A stretch of 64,000 bases of DNA from Bartonella doshiae NCTC 12862 = ATCC 700133. Lineage in GTDB: Bacteria > Pseudomonadota > Alphaproteobacteria > Rhizobiales > Rhizobiaceae. The stretch lies in contig NZ_JH725094.1 of assembly GCF_000278155.1 (NCBI RefSeq), positions 437,765 through 501,764 of the forward strand, written 5' to 3'. The translations under genes and the position numbers were made by a program. Positions 28,607 through 39,805 of the stretch are shown here, piece after piece. Below the pieces are notes generated by a model that had not been told where the DNA came from, searched no databases, and worked only from the letters and a program-made list of their open reading frames with translations. The stretch's first letter is position 1; every line of letters starts with the position of its first letter.

Positions 28607-28984
28607 TTAGGGTAATGTCGTAGAGCCGTGTTTTTGTGTAGGCTCTTTTACACCCAAATTGGGAGCAGAGCTTTGAGAAGCTTTCATATTTTTGTCATCC
28701 AAGATATGTCCAAGATATTCATAAGCTGCTGTAGCACCATAATATGCGCGTTCACCAAGTGAATGTAAAAAGGATTTACCAACTTTACAAGCTTGTATGT
28801 TACGATCACAAAATGTTCCTAAATCATTTAAAGCTTCCTTAAAGGCAATAATTACATTGCTAGTCGTTGTATGCTCCTCTCTTGTTGAAGGAAAATAATT
28901 GTTACTTGGCTTTGCTACAAAAAATGAAATAACAACAAAAACAAAAAACAAAAACAATGACAATTTGATTAAAAAACGTATCAT
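28607..28984 (-). CDS. DUF5330-like exported or membrane-anchored protein
   Basis: 125 residues with an N-terminal hydrophobic segment (about 4-26) and a conserved alpha-helical core (NVIIAFKEALNDLGTFCDRN, ACKVGKSFLHSLGERAYYGA) that matches the short DUF5330 proteins of Rhizobiales. The two cysteines (near 66 and 73) are in that core. Function unknown. It is adjacent to sufE on the same strand, an arrangement I recall from related genomes. Confidence 0.75.
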   Translation of the reverse strand: MIRFLIKLSLFLFFVFVVISFFVAKPSNNYFPSTREEHTTTSNVIIAFKEALNDLGTFCDRNIQACKVGKSFLHSLGERAYYGATAAYEYLGHILDDKNMKASQSSAPNLGVKEPTQKHGSTTLP

Positions 28985-29650
28985 GGGCGATCGATATACC
29001 GCAGTTACAAATATAAAATATATACTCTTCTTCTTTATAAGAAATTTATAAAATCAGTATTTCATAAAATTTCGTATTCGATTTATAAAATTTGTATCAT
29101 AAACTCTGTTATAATAAAATATTATACAGCGGTATACAAATATGGTCCATTCTTCTTTTCATAAGCCACTTAACATTAATATTTACACAATAAAACAGTA
29201 AATAAAAACGTTGGAGATATATAAGTGCATATGCATATTATAATCATGTGTATAAATACACCGCGATATAAAAAACAAAAAGAATCTTATAGTAGTGAAT
29301 GAGATTTAGGTCACTGTATGATATATCATCACAATCTCCGCTTTATAAGAAAGTAAAGAGATAAAATTATGAGGGTTCAGTAGAAAAGACTATTATCTTG
29401 CAGATATGCAATCACTTCCGTTGAAATTTATTGGATATGTGTGAAAATGATTCATATCAGAATATACATAGCATAATAGATAATCACATTGACCGCATCA
29501 TTGCTCAAAGATGTAAATGCATACACAATATAAGATATTTGAAAGGAGAGAGAGCAATGACGCAAATGAATTACTTCCGCTAGAAGCAAAAATCACTTAT
29601 ATTCGTTCTTGTATATAAAAAAATTGCAATTGGAAATAAAAATAAGAATA
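28985..29650. other. AT-rich divergent spacer
   Basis: About 665 bases between the DUF5330 gene and the peptidoglycan-binding protein. I find no supported gene. The sequence GAAAGGAGAGAGAGCAATGACG at 29539-29560 looks like a ribosome site with ATG, but that frame reads only MTQMNYFR before a stop. Confidence 0.45.
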
Positions 29651-30460
29651 ATGGTAAAAAAACGAAAGCCACATAGAGCAAAATCTGTAAAACAGCGTAA
29701 ATATTACAGCAGTATTGTTGTCACGATTTTTCTTGTCAGTAGCCGTCTACTTTTTTGGATAGCAAGACGTCTTTATTTCTCTACACGCAAAAATTTTTTA
29801 TTTTTCATTGGTTCCTTTCTTTTCGCTCTCAGTTTTGTATTTGTTTCATTTAATGCTTTATTTTCTCAAATGAAATTTATACCCGCTTTAAATATAGAAA
29901 AAAATTCCACTTTGTCAGAAAAAGAAGCAAACCTTCAAACAATTTCTCGCATTGTTTCTGTATCTCCTTTGAAACATTCACGACAAAATTTGCCATCTCT
30001 GTCAGAAAACACACTGCAAATGCAAAAAAAACTGGCAAAACTGGGACTTTATGATGGTCCTTTAGATGGAGTAGAAGGACCCAAAACACGTCGTGCCATA
30101 GCATTATGGAAACAACAATCTGCCCACAAAATGCAAAATAGTGCTGTAACTGAACCCATAACAGATGAAATTGCGGTATTAATTGAACGTAACGAAATAG
30201 AAATGGCAAATGAAACAACAAAAGCTAAAAATTTGCCTCGTTCAAAAGAAACTTTTCTAGATCCTTCTGTTACAGATATTACAAAAGTGCAAAAAGCTTT
30301 ACGTATGTTTGGCAATCAAGAAATTACTGTCTCAGGTGTAGAAGATCAAAAAACCGTAGAAGCTTTAAAACAATTTCAAAAAATGTTTGAGCTTCCTATA
30401 ACAGGTAAAGTCGATCACGCAGTTTTGATGAAAATGCGTGAAGTTGGCTTGCTTAATTGA
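29651..30460 (+). CDS. Peptidoglycan-binding domain protein, membrane-anchored
   Basis: 269 residues from the ATG at 29651 (an upstream TTG at 29609 would add 14). A very basic N-terminus (KKRKPHRAKSVKQRK) precedes a membrane span (about 55-80) and two peptidoglycan-binding type 1 domains: the first about 130-175 (MQKKLAKLGLYDGPLDGVEG then KTRRAIALWKQQ), the second about 210-265 (VQKALRMFGNQEITVSGVED). It probably fixes some activity to the cell wall, but there is no catalytic domain. No strong ribosome site at either start. Confidence 0.82.
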   Translation: MVKKRKPHRAKSVKQRKYYSSIVVTIFLVSSRLLFWIARRLYFSTRKNFLFFIGSFLFALSFVFVSFNALFSQMKFIPALNIEKNSTLSEKEANLQTISRIVSVSPLKHSRQNLPSLSENTLQMQKKLAKLGLYDGPLDGVEGPKTRRAIALWKQQSAHKMQNSAVTEPITDEIAVLIERNEIEMANETTKAKNLPRSKETFLDPSVTDITKVQKALRMFGNQEITVSGVEDQKTVEALKQFQKMFELPITGKVDHAVLMKMREVGLLN

Positions 30461-30671
30461 ATGCAAGCACTTATCTTATAAAGTTGGTATTAAAAGCATG
30501 CAAATCAGGTATCTTTTTTCTTATGCTTCTCTCATAGGCGTGCTCAAAATACATCTTCCTCTCTCCAAATCATATGAATTACAGTATATTCTAGAGACTT
30601 TCTTTTGTAAGGGAAGTGGAGAAATGTAATTTTTTTGAGTATAGCACCGCAACCCCACTTTTTAACAAAGC

Positions 30672-33338
30672 CTATGCCTTTTTTGCAATTGCTGACTGTG
30701 CTGCTGCTAAGCGTGCAATTGGTACTCGGAAAGGAGAACATGAAACATAATCTAAATCATTTTCTTCACATAAAGCAATAGAAGCAGGATCACCTCCATG
30801 TTCACCACAAATTCCCAATTTGATTTTTGCACGCTGTGAACGTCCACGCTTCGCAGCAAGAGCAATAAGCTCCCCTACTCCATCACGATCAATTGATACA
30901 AAAGGATCTTGTTCCAAAAGCCCTTTTTGAAAATAGGTTGCTAAAAAGGGCGCGGCATCATCACGTGAAATACCAAAAGTCGTTTGTGTCAGATCGTTTG
31001 TCCCAAATGAAAAAAACTCCGCAGTTTCTGCAATTTTATCTGCCTGAAGTGCTGCTCTTGGAAGCTCAATCATCGTTCCAACCATATATTGAATATTGAT
31101 TCCCTTTTCCTTCATTACTTCACCTGCAACTTGATCAATACAAGCTTTTACAAAATTAAGTTCAGATTTCAGTGCAACAAGCGGTACCATAATTTCAAGT
31201 AAAACAGGCGAATCAGATTTTTGAGCAGCTTCCGCTGCTGCTTCAAAAATTGCTCGCGCTTGCATTTCCGCAATTTCTGGATAAGTAATAGCCAAACGGC
31301 ATCCTCGTAATCCAAGCATAGGGTTAAATTCATGTAGCTGCTGCGCGCGTTCTGCAAGCACCTCAGCAGAAATCCCCATAACCGCTGCAACATCAAAAAT
31401 TTCTGCATCCGTTTTTGGCAAAAATTCATGTAATGGGGGATCCAATAAGCGGATAGTAACAGGCAAACCACACATAATTTCAAACAGTTCAGTAAAGTCT
31501 GAACGCTGCATTGGCAAAAGCTTGTCCAGTGCCTTACGACGGCCATTTTCATCATTACTTAAAATCATTTCACGCATGGCAATAATACGTTCACCAGAAA
31601 AAAACATATGCTCCGTACGACAAAGACCAATACCTTCAGCACCAAAAGAACGTCCCATACGTGCATCAGCTGGTGTTTCCGCATTAGCGCGAACTCTTAT
31701 ACGCCGCATCCCATCAGCCCACTCCATCAATTTTGCAAAATCTCCACAAAGCTCTGGTTGCAACATAGCAACTTTCCCTTTGAAAATCTCCCCACTTCCA
31801 CCATCAATGGTAATGACATCACCTCTTTTAAAGCTTTGTCCTGAAGCAAACATTGTATGCGTATTATAATCAATCCGAACACTTCCAGCACCAGAAATGC
31901 ACGGCTTTCCCATACCACGTGCAACAACAGCAGCATGACTTGTCATACCACCGCGTGTCGTTAAAATCCCTTCTGCAGCGTGCATACCATGAATATCTTC
32001 TGGGCTCGTCTCTACACGTACCAAAATAACTTTACGGCCTTCTGCCGATGCAGCCTCAGCCTCTTCTGAGGTAAAAACAATTTCACCCGTTGCTGCCCCA
32101 GGAGAAGCAGGCAAACCACGCGCAACAACAAAACGCGCCGCTTTGGGATCTAATGTTGGATGTAAAAGCTGATCAAGGGATTTTGCATCAATACGCATCA
32201 CTGCTTCTTCACGGCTTATCAATCCCTCCTCAACCATTTCTATCGCCATCTTTAAAGCCGCACGTGCCGTTCTCTTGCCCGAACGTGTCTGCAACATCCA
32301 CAATTTACCTTTTTCAATCGTAAATTCGAGATCTTGCATATCTCGATAATGTTGCTCAAGCTTCTGTGCAATCTGGTACAACCTCAAAAAAGCTTCTGGC
32401 ATAACTTGTTCTAAGGATGGCTTATTTGAACCTGCGATAATACGCGCATTTTCTGTGATATTCTGAGGAGTGCGAATCCCTGCCACAACATCTTCACCTT
32501 GTGCATTCACTAAAAACTCACCATAAAGCTCTTTTACCCCTGTCGACGGATTGCGCGTAAAAGCAACACCTGTCGCTGAATCCTCACCCATATTGCCAAA
32601 TACCATCGCCTGGACATTCACTGCCGTTCCCCAACTTTCAGGAATATTATGTAAACGACGATAAGTGACCGCGCGCGCTGTCATCCAACTTGAAAAAACA
32701 GCTCCAATCGCACCCCATAACTGTTGTTCAGGATCTTGCGGAAAAGGTGCTCCTAACTTATCTTCAACATATGCTTTATAAGAAATAATAACATCTTTCC
32801 AATCATCCGCGGTCATTTCTGTATCAATATCATAACCATTGCGCGCTTTTACTTCATCAAGAATCTCTTCAAAATTTGAATGATCCAATCCCAAGACAAC
32901 GTTAGAATACATTTGGATAAAACGGCGATAACTATCATAAGCAAAGCGTTCATTATTGGCTTGTAAAGCAATTGCTTTCACGGTTTCATCATTCATACCA
33001 AGATTAAGCACTGTATCCATCATTCCTGGCATAGAAGCCCGAGCTCCTGAACGAACGGAAAGCAAAAGGGGTCTTTTTTCGTTACCGAATTGGCGTCCTG
33101 TTTGTTCACCAATATGTTGAAGTGCTTGCCTAACAACTTCCTGTAATTCCTTTGGATATGACTTATTATGTGCATAATAAAAATTACAAACTTCTGTCGT
33201 AAGAGTAAATCCAGGAGGCACAGGTAGACCAAGATTACTCATTTCTGCCAAATTAGCCCCTTTCCCGCCAAGAAGATTGCGCTCTTTTGCGCTTCCTTCT
33301 GCACTACCATCACCAAAACTATAAACCCACTTCGTCAT
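30672..33338 (-). CDS. ppdK: Pyruvate, phosphate dikinase
   Basis: The 888-residue enzyme interconverts pyruvate, ATP and phosphate with phosphoenolpyruvate, AMP and pyrophosphate. Domain order: N-terminal ATP-grasp nucleotide-binding region (GGKGANLAEMSNLGLPVPPG near 25-44), central phosphohistidine domain (TRGGMTSHAAVVARGMGKPC near 455-474, with the swivelling His), C-terminal PEP/pyruvate TIM barrel (FGTNDLTQTTFG, and the catalytic Cys in LGICGEHGGDP near 838-848). Full-length for the bacterial enzyme. Monocistronic. Confidence 0.97.
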   Translation of the reverse strand: MTKWVYSFGDGSAEGSAKERNLLGGKGANLAEMSNLGLPVPPGFTLTTEVCNFYYAHNKSYPKELQEVVRQALQHIGEQTGRQFGNEKRPLLLSVRSGARASMPGMMDTVLNLGMNDETVKAIALQANNERFAYDSYRRFIQMYSNVVLGLDHSNFEEILDEVKARNGYDIDTEMTADDWKDVIISYKAYVEDKLGAPFPQDPEQQLWGAIGAVFSSWMTARAVTYRRLHNIPESWGTAVNVQAMVFGNMGEDSATGVAFTRNPSTGVKELYGEFLVNAQGEDVVAGIRTPQNITENARIIAGSNKPSLEQVMPEAFLRLYQIAQKLEQHYRDMQDLEFTIEKGKLWMLQTRSGKRTARAALKMAIEMVEEGLISREEAVMRIDAKSLDQLLHPTLDPKAARFVVARGLPASPGAATGEIVFTSEEAEAASAEGRKVILVRVETSPEDIHGMHAAEGILTTRGGMTSHAAVVARGMGKPCISGAGSVRIDYNTHTMFASGQSFKRGDVITIDGGSGEIFKGKVAMLQPELCGDFAKLMEWADGMRRIRVRANAETPADARMGRSFGAEGIGLCRTEHMFFSGERIIAMREMILSNDENGRRKALDKLLPMQRSDFTELFEIMCGLPVTIRLLDPPLHEFLPKTDAEIFDVAAVMGISAEVLAERAQQLHEFNPMLGLRGCRLAITYPEIAEMQARAIFEAAAEAAQKSDSPVLLEIMVPLVALKSELNFVKACIDQVAGEVMKEKGINIQYMVGTMIELPRAALQADKIAETAEFFSFGTNDLTQTTFGISRDDAAPFLATYFQKGLLEQDPFVSIDRDGVGELIALAAKRGRSQRAKIKLGICGEHGGDPASIALCEENDLDYVSCSPFRVPIARLAAAQSAIAKKA

Positions 33339-33517
33339 GGTAAAAATCCTCCCATATCAGCATAAAAAAATCACTTTAATTAACCGAGCTCATTATGAAA
33401 ACAATGCCTCGATTTAAAATTGGCTAAACAAAAACATTGCTTTCACAAATGTACAAAATCAATTCTTCCAAAAGGGAAATAGCTACAAATATCAACACAC
33501 ATTTTCTAGAAGGAAAA

Positions 33518-34186
33518 TTATTTTTTAAGAAAACTATCAATCACAGAAAAAAAAGATTCTACTGACATTACACCTTCGTGCATCTTACCATTGATAAAAA
33601 AGGTAGGTGTTCCTGTAACGCCAAGCTCTCTTCCGCGTTCAAAAGATGCATTCACTTCCTCTAAAATAGACTGATTTTTCAGACAGGCTTTAAAACTTTC
33701 ATCCGTAAACCCCGCCATTAAGCTGATTTTCTTCAACGGTGTCACAGCGTCTTTCACAAAAACCCACTCGTTCTGTTTTTGAAACAATATTTCTATTAAA
33801 GGAAAATAGCGATCTTCTGGTGCGCACCGCGCCAACATAAAACCTGCCGTTGCTCGCGCATCAAAAGCATACTCCCGAAAAATAAACCTTACTTTTCCTG
33901 TTTTGATATATTTTTTACGTATTTGCGGAAGTACATCATTATAAAAGTTTGCACAATGCGTACACGTTAATGAAGCATATTCAACAATCGTTACTGGTGC
34001 ATTTTCCTCTCCCTCAACTCTATCTTTAACCTTACCTGCCTTAAGGACTTCATCCATATCAACAGTCATATCAATAGTTGAAATGGGTTTAGCACCCCCC
34101 GCTAAAACATTAGATATACTAATTGATACAATTGTCATTAAAAGAAAAATTATAGCGAAAGGTAAAAAAGAACGGTGATTTATCAT
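33518..34186 (-). CDS. DsbA-family periplasmic thiol:disulfide protein
   Basis: 222 residues from the ATG at 34186 (a TTG at 34228 would add 14). Signal sequence about 1-29 (LAG-GA), then a thioredoxin-like fold with active site CTHC in YASLTCTHCANFYN (about residues 76-89), a helical insertion, and the cis-Pro region VTGTPTFFING near 186-196. This is the DsbA/BdbD-like form of Rhizobiales (DSBA-like thioredoxin domain). It oxidises or shuffles disulfides of exported proteins. It is upstream of no other gene on the strand except ppdK, from which it is separated by 180 bases. Confidence 0.88.
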   Translation of the reverse strand: MINHRSFLPFAIIFLLMTIVSISISNVLAGGAKPISTIDMTVDMDEVLKAGKVKDRVEGEENAPVTIVEYASLTCTHCANFYNDVLPQIRKKYIKTGKVRFIFREYAFDARATAGFMLARCAPEDRYFPLIEILFQKQNEWVFVKDAVTPLKKISLMAGFTDESFKACLKNQSILEEVNASFERGRELGVTGTPTFFINGKMHEGVMSVESFFSVIDSFLKK

Positions 34187-34268
34187 AAACAATACTTTTC
34201 TGTTGTTATTAAATGAACAAGAATCCAAATTTATTCATATCGGAAAGATACACGCAAAATATCTTGCT

Positions 34269-34769
34269 TTATTTATTATTTTTTTCTGCAAAAATGCAAC
34301 AGCCAAGTTCATACAGTGATTGACGCAAACTGTCATTTTCAATTCCTTTAAGCATTTTTTCTACATATTTTTTATTTTTTTCATTTGAAGCTTGCTTTAT
34401 CGACAGGCGATCTGTGAAAAATGATATGCGCTTTTGCTCAATCTTGATACGATCAATAGCAATATAACCAAAAAAACTATTAATTCTATGAAGCAACTTA
34501 TCTGTTTCATGCATCAATTTTAATGCAGCAAATCCTTCACATGCCACTACAAGTGTTGCTGGTTTAAAAACTTCCTCTTGATTTGCGCGACGTTTCCAAA
34601 TAATTTTTAATGGCATAGTATGTTCACTGATATCATAACCAGCAATTTGTGGCCAATGTTCTATAAGTGCCATATTGAGTCCTGTCCGTTTGCGTAAAAC
34701 CGGATCAAGCATTTTGGATACCGTCTCAGAAATAGAATAAAAATGGCGTTTTCGAAATTGTTTGCTCAT
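34269..34769 (-). CDS. DciA/DUF721-family protein
   Basis: A 166-residue protein with the DUF721 pattern at the N-terminal half (LDPVLRKRTGLNMALIEHWP, then the IAGYDISEHTMPLKI block and TLVVACEGFAALKLMHE). In most bacteria without DnaC, DciA-type proteins load or position the replicative helicase DnaB; this alphaproteobacterial version is expected to do the same. The C-terminal 60 residues are less conserved. It lies divergent from mutY. Confidence 0.82.
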   Translation of the reverse strand: MSKQFRKRHFYSISETVSKMLDPVLRKRTGLNMALIEHWPQIAGYDISEHTMPLKIIWKRRANQEEVFKPATLVVACEGFAALKLMHETDKLLHRINSFFGYIAIDRIKIEQKRISFFTDRLSIKQASNEKNKKYVEKMLKGIENDSLRQSLYELGCCIFAEKNNK

Positions 34770-34978
34770 TTTCTAGATCATCATTAAATCATTTGCCGAA
34801 ATATAATAATTTTTCTTTTCTCCGAGAAATATTACCCAAAAAAATGCATAAAACACCAATAAAATTCGATCTCTACCTCAGCAAAAATCCTATAACAAAG
34901 AAATAAAGTAAACCATGAATTATAAAATAAATACTTTTTTCTTTTGCTTTTTTTTGCACCCTATGCTTGAAAATAATC

Positions 34979-36031
34979 ATGCATGAAATTTCTTCGCGCC
35001 TCCTTTCTTGGTACGATCAGAAGCACAGGTATTTACCATGGCGCATCACCCCTAAAGAACAATCACAAGGCATTCGCCCTGATCCCTACCACGTTTGGCT
35101 TTCTGAAATCATGCTTCAACAAACAACTGTCGAAGCCGTTAAACCTTATTTCCAAAAATTTCTAAAGCTTTGGCCTGATCTCCCTTCTTTAGCAAGAGCC
35201 TCACAAGAGGATGTTATGAAAGCGTGGGCTGGCCTTGGCTATTATTCACGCGCACGCAATCTTAAACATTGTGCCCAGCAGTTAATTGAAAACCACAAAG
35301 GACAGTTTCCACAGTCCGTAAAAACATTGCGTACTTTAGCAGGTATCGGAGATTATACCGCTGCCGCAATTGCTGCAATTGCCTTTAATCAACCTGTAGC
35401 CGTTGTTGACAGCAATGTTGAACGCGTTATAACGCGCTTATTTGCTATTGCCTTAATATTGCCCAAAGCAAAAGCAGAAATTAAAGAAAAAACACAAAAA
35501 ATTACTGCATTTAACCGCCCTGGTGACTTTGCTCAAGCCATGATGGATTTGGGCGCAACAATTTGTACACCGCGGAAACCATCTTGTTTACTCTGCCCTC
35601 TTCAAAGTTTATGTGAAGCAGCCAAAATGCAAAAAACAGAGTTTTTTCCAGTCAAAGCCCCGAAAAAAGAGCGCCCTTTAAAAACTGCTACTGCTTTTGT
35701 CATACTTAATGAAAATAGACAAATTTATTTAGAAAAACGGCAAGGTAAAAAATTACTCGGAGGAATGACGCAAATTCCAAATGATATAGAAATTAATCAT
35801 AAAAGCGGGCTTCAAAATGCACCTTTTATTGCCAATTGGCAATTCAAAGGACAAATCACACATCTTTTTACCCATTTTTCTCTGAAACTTGATGTTTATT
35901 CTGTTATTGATATGCGTGAAATGAATCGTGAAAATGGCTGGTGGTGCAATATCAATCATCTTTCTAAAGAAGCACTCCCTACCGTTATGAAAAAAGCCAT
36001 TTCTATAGCAATTCCTAATTCTTTTGGATAG
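34979..36031 (+). CDS. mutY: A/G-specific adenine glycosylase MutY
   Basis: Removes adenine mispaired with 8-oxoguanine. From the ATG at 34979 (a TTG at 34967 is in frame) it has 350 residues: HhH-GPD glycosylase domain with LPWR, the MLQQTTVEAVKPYF helix, helix-hairpin-helix LRTLAGIGDYTAAAIAAIA, catalytic Asp in VAVVDSNVERV (about residue 137), the [4Fe-4S] cysteine loop CTPRKPSCLLCPLQSLC, and a C-terminal NUDIX-like domain that recognises the oxidised base. Divergent from dciA, convergent with ccrM. Confidence 0.96.
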   Translation: MHEISSRLLSWYDQKHRYLPWRITPKEQSQGIRPDPYHVWLSEIMLQQTTVEAVKPYFQKFLKLWPDLPSLARASQEDVMKAWAGLGYYSRARNLKHCAQQLIENHKGQFPQSVKTLRTLAGIGDYTAAAIAAIAFNQPVAVVDSNVERVITRLFAIALILPKAKAEIKEKTQKITAFNRPGDFAQAMMDLGATICTPRKPSCLLCPLQSLCEAAKMQKTEFFPVKAPKKERPLKTATAFVILNENRQIYLEKRQGKKLLGGMTQIPNDIEINHKSGLQNAPFIANWQFKGQITHLFTHFSLKLDVYSVIDMREMNRENGWWCNINHLSKEALPTVMKKAISIAIPNSFG

Positions 36032-36088
36032 AATAACTCTTCTCACAAAAAAATTACATATTCAATTGATCGGAAATGATATCATTTC

Positions 36089-37567
<1,479 letters not shown>

Positions 37568-38263
37568 ATGCCTCAGATAGATCTCATTATTTTTGATTGC
37601 GATGGAGTTCTTGTAGACTCTGAATATCTCGCAGCAAAAATCGGATCTCAATTACTTAAAAAAGCGGGATATGAAATATCTCCTGAAGAGCTGAGTGAGC
37701 GTTATGCGGGACTTATTTTTCGCGACATTCTTAAACATGTTGAACAAGAAATAGAAAAACCAATTTCTGCTCATCTCATAGATCAAATGACAAACCTTTT
37801 TCGAACACAAATAAAAACTGAATTACGTGCTATTAATGGTATAAAGGAAGCCGTAGAAAACGTTAAATCTCTTTATCCTTATTGTATCTGCTCTAATGCA
37901 AAGAGTGTAGATATAAAAGAAATGCTTACTCACGTTGGCCTTTATAACCTTTTTGAAAATAAAATATTTTCTGCACCTGAGGTTGGAACAAAAAAAACGA
38001 AACCTGCTCCTGATATTTTTCTTTTTGCTGCACAACAATTACACGCAGCACCACAAAATACTATTGTTATTGAAGATTCTGTTCATGGTGTACATGCTGC
38101 AACAGCAGCAGGCATGCGCGTTGTTGGTTTTACTGGAGGATCACACAGTTATCTTAGTCATTCTAATGCGCTTGTAGATGCTGGTGCTGAAACAGCTATC
38201 GCCAAACATGCCCATTTAGCGGAAGTGTTAGAAGCAATGTCCATATGGCAAGATCTGTCATAA
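37568..38263 (+). CDS. HAD-superfamily phosphatase, subfamily IA
   Basis: A 231-residue phosphomonoesterase-like protein. Motif I is FDCDGVLVDSE with the nucleophile Asp10 and acid Asp12; motif II is in CICSNAKS (Ser near 117); motif III Lys in GTKKTKPAPDIF; motif IV acidic pair in VIEDSVHGVHAA. A helical cap follows motif I. The family includes phosphoglycolate and sugar-phosphate phosphatases, and the substrate cannot be told. AAGGA precedes the ATG by about 9 bases. Confidence 0.85.
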   Translation: MPQIDLIIFDCDGVLVDSEYLAAKIGSQLLKKAGYEISPEELSERYAGLIFRDILKHVEQEIEKPISAHLIDQMTNLFRTQIKTELRAINGIKEAVENVKSLYPYCICSNAKSVDIKEMLTHVGLYNLFENKIFSAPEVGTKKTKPAPDIFLFAAQQLHAAPQNTIVIEDSVHGVHAATAAGMRVVGFTGGSHSYLSHSNALVDAGAETAIAKHAHLAEVLEAMSIWQDLS

Positions 38264-39137
38264 AAAGAACTTTGAAATATACATAAGCCATATAACCTTT
38301 AAATAACAGTTTTACTAAAAGATTTTGTTTATCCTTATTTAAATGTATTTATAATGCGCTATACATCATAAACAGCTCGTATGTATTGTTATCCTATTAC
38401 CGCCTCCTAATTTCCACTCAATCTAAGCGTTCTTTGTTATAAATAAAGAACTCTAGCTTCATTTCTATAACACAGCATAAAAATAAAAAATTGAAAATGA
38501 AACGTTTTTCTCCTTTTGATAACAAAATACAATTAAACGCAATAATCGAATAACGCCTTAATATAAGCTTTTCCTTAATGCAATATCTCTTATAAACAAA
38601 CACTCTAATCAATAAATCTCATATTTCATTTTTTAAGAACTTATATAATTCGTGAATTTTTCAGACTTTTATCCTCTTTTCTTACTACATATTGAAAACA
38701 AAATTGCGCTTTTATCACTTAATCCTATCAAATTTTTAAACACGACTTGTAATATATTTTTGTATAATTGAATTTATTATAAAAGAAATTATAGCCATAA
38801 ATAATCTATCTACTGCTTTTTATATTAATCTCTCTAAATATTCACAAAATAGATAAATAAAATGTTTTGTTCCTTCTCTCTTCCGTAATTAAGATTTCTT
38901 TCTCATCCATACCAATAATTCTTTAACTTAAAACTATCAGCGTATAACCAATCATGTATGTTTCTATATCATACATAAAATATTCAAAATGTATTTTAAA
39001 AATTAATACATAAGCTATTTATTATAGATTAGAATATATTATTTTTATAAAGTTACTTAATCAATCTTTTTAAAACTAATTTTTTGTAATTTTTTTATAG
39101 TTTCAATCATATTAAATCAAACAAAAATAAGCACAAA
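38264..39137. other. Gene-free AT-rich spacer left of the small-protein array
   Basis: Nearly 900 bases without a supported ORF; the 64-codon minus frame at 38418-38612 is not protein-like. Together with 40702-41233 it isolates the three small genes from the housekeeping genes. Confidence 0.5.
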
Positions 39138-39179
39138 ACCATTATGTGTTTTTACTATTGCATAAAAATACATAATGGT
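39138..39179. repeat. Long hairpin upstream of the small-protein array
   Basis: Arms 39138-39154 (ACCATTATGTGTTTTTA) and 39163-39179 (TAAAAATACATAATGGT) pair over 17 positions with one mismatch, around an 8-nt loop. The outer end ACCATTATG is shared with the hairpin after the first gene (39659-39698), as if it were the terminator of a deleted earlier copy. Confidence 0.75.
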
Positions 39180-39286
39180 GTAGATTACGTAGACGGCGAG
39201 ATTCAATTTGTTCAATTTGTTTATTAAATAAACTAATAATTTTTATTTACTCTCGCTACAACTATAAAGTATTTGAGGTAATAACT

Positions 39287-39631
39287 ATGTTAAAAAATTT
39301 TAAAAAATATGTATTAAGTATTTTTACATTTACTTTTTTTCTTTCACAAATTGTAAATGTTAACGCAAACTATTTAAGAAATATTTCTCAGCAAGAGAAT
39401 TCTACTATTTCTGTAATAGAAAAGGAAAACAATAAAGCAATCAATATGGCTACTCTTTACGCTTCAGATTTCATTTATGGAGTAGGAAATGAAACTACTT
39501 CTGAAGGAAAAATTGAAAAAGTAGTCGATGCTCTTACAATAGGAACAGGAATAATGTTTGCTGGATATGCAATAAACCTCATAGGGATGATAATAGGATG
39601 GATAAAAGACATAGTGTTAATGTTTAAATAA
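39287..39631 (+). CDS. Small exported protein with hydrophobic C-terminus, array gene 1
   Basis: I do not recognise this family. The 114-residue product has a signal peptide (residues 1-27, basic KNFKKY then a hydrophobic core, cleavage after VNANA-type sequence NVNA), a polar mature section of about 55 residues with the conserved core NMATLYASDFIYGVGNETTS and GKIEKVV, then a glycine-rich hydrophobic C-terminus (about 84-110: ALTIGTGIMFAGYAINLIGM) of one or two membrane passes. No cysteine. Ribosome site GAGG upstream. It is paralogous to the next two genes; residues 9-79 are identical to gene 2 at DNA level. Confidence 0.8.
   Translation: MLKNFKKYVLSIFTFTFFLSQIVNVNANYLRNISQQENSTISVIEKENNKAINMATLYASDFIYGVGNETTSEGKIEKVVDALTIGTGIMFAGYAINLIGMIIGWIKDIVLMFK
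39311..39525 (+). repeat. 215-bp identical direct repeat, copy 1 (array gene 1)
   Basis: Bases 39311-39525 are identical to 39830-40044 by eye (offset 519). The repeat begins after the first eight codons and ends within the codon after GKIEKVV, so it covers the signal-peptide core and the polar domain and stops just before the hydrophobic tail. Confidence 0.9.
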
Positions 39632-39660
39632 GCACTTAATATAAAATCACAATATCCACC

Positions 39661-39698
39661 ATTATGGATTTTAACATCTGTTTATTAAAATCCATAAT
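39661..39698. terminator. Perfect 14-bp hairpin after array gene 1
   Basis: ATTATGGATTTTAA (39661-39674) and TTAAAATCCATAAT (39685-39698) are perfect complements with a 10-nt loop. It follows the gene 1 stop by 30 bases and has no T-run, so it may be a weak terminator or an RNA-stability element. It resembles the hairpin at 39138. Confidence 0.65.
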
Positions 39699-39805
39699 AA
39701 ATCATTTAAGTACCTGCAAGTGCACAACACAAGCACCATACTCCAGAATCTACACAGCATCCATGAGAATGCTATTAGAGATTAGGAAGTAATTGAGGTG
39801 AGATT

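Noticed and set aside
38418-38612. 64-codon minus-strand ORF in the gene-free spacer
   Set aside because: Low-complexity AT-rich translation with no start signal.
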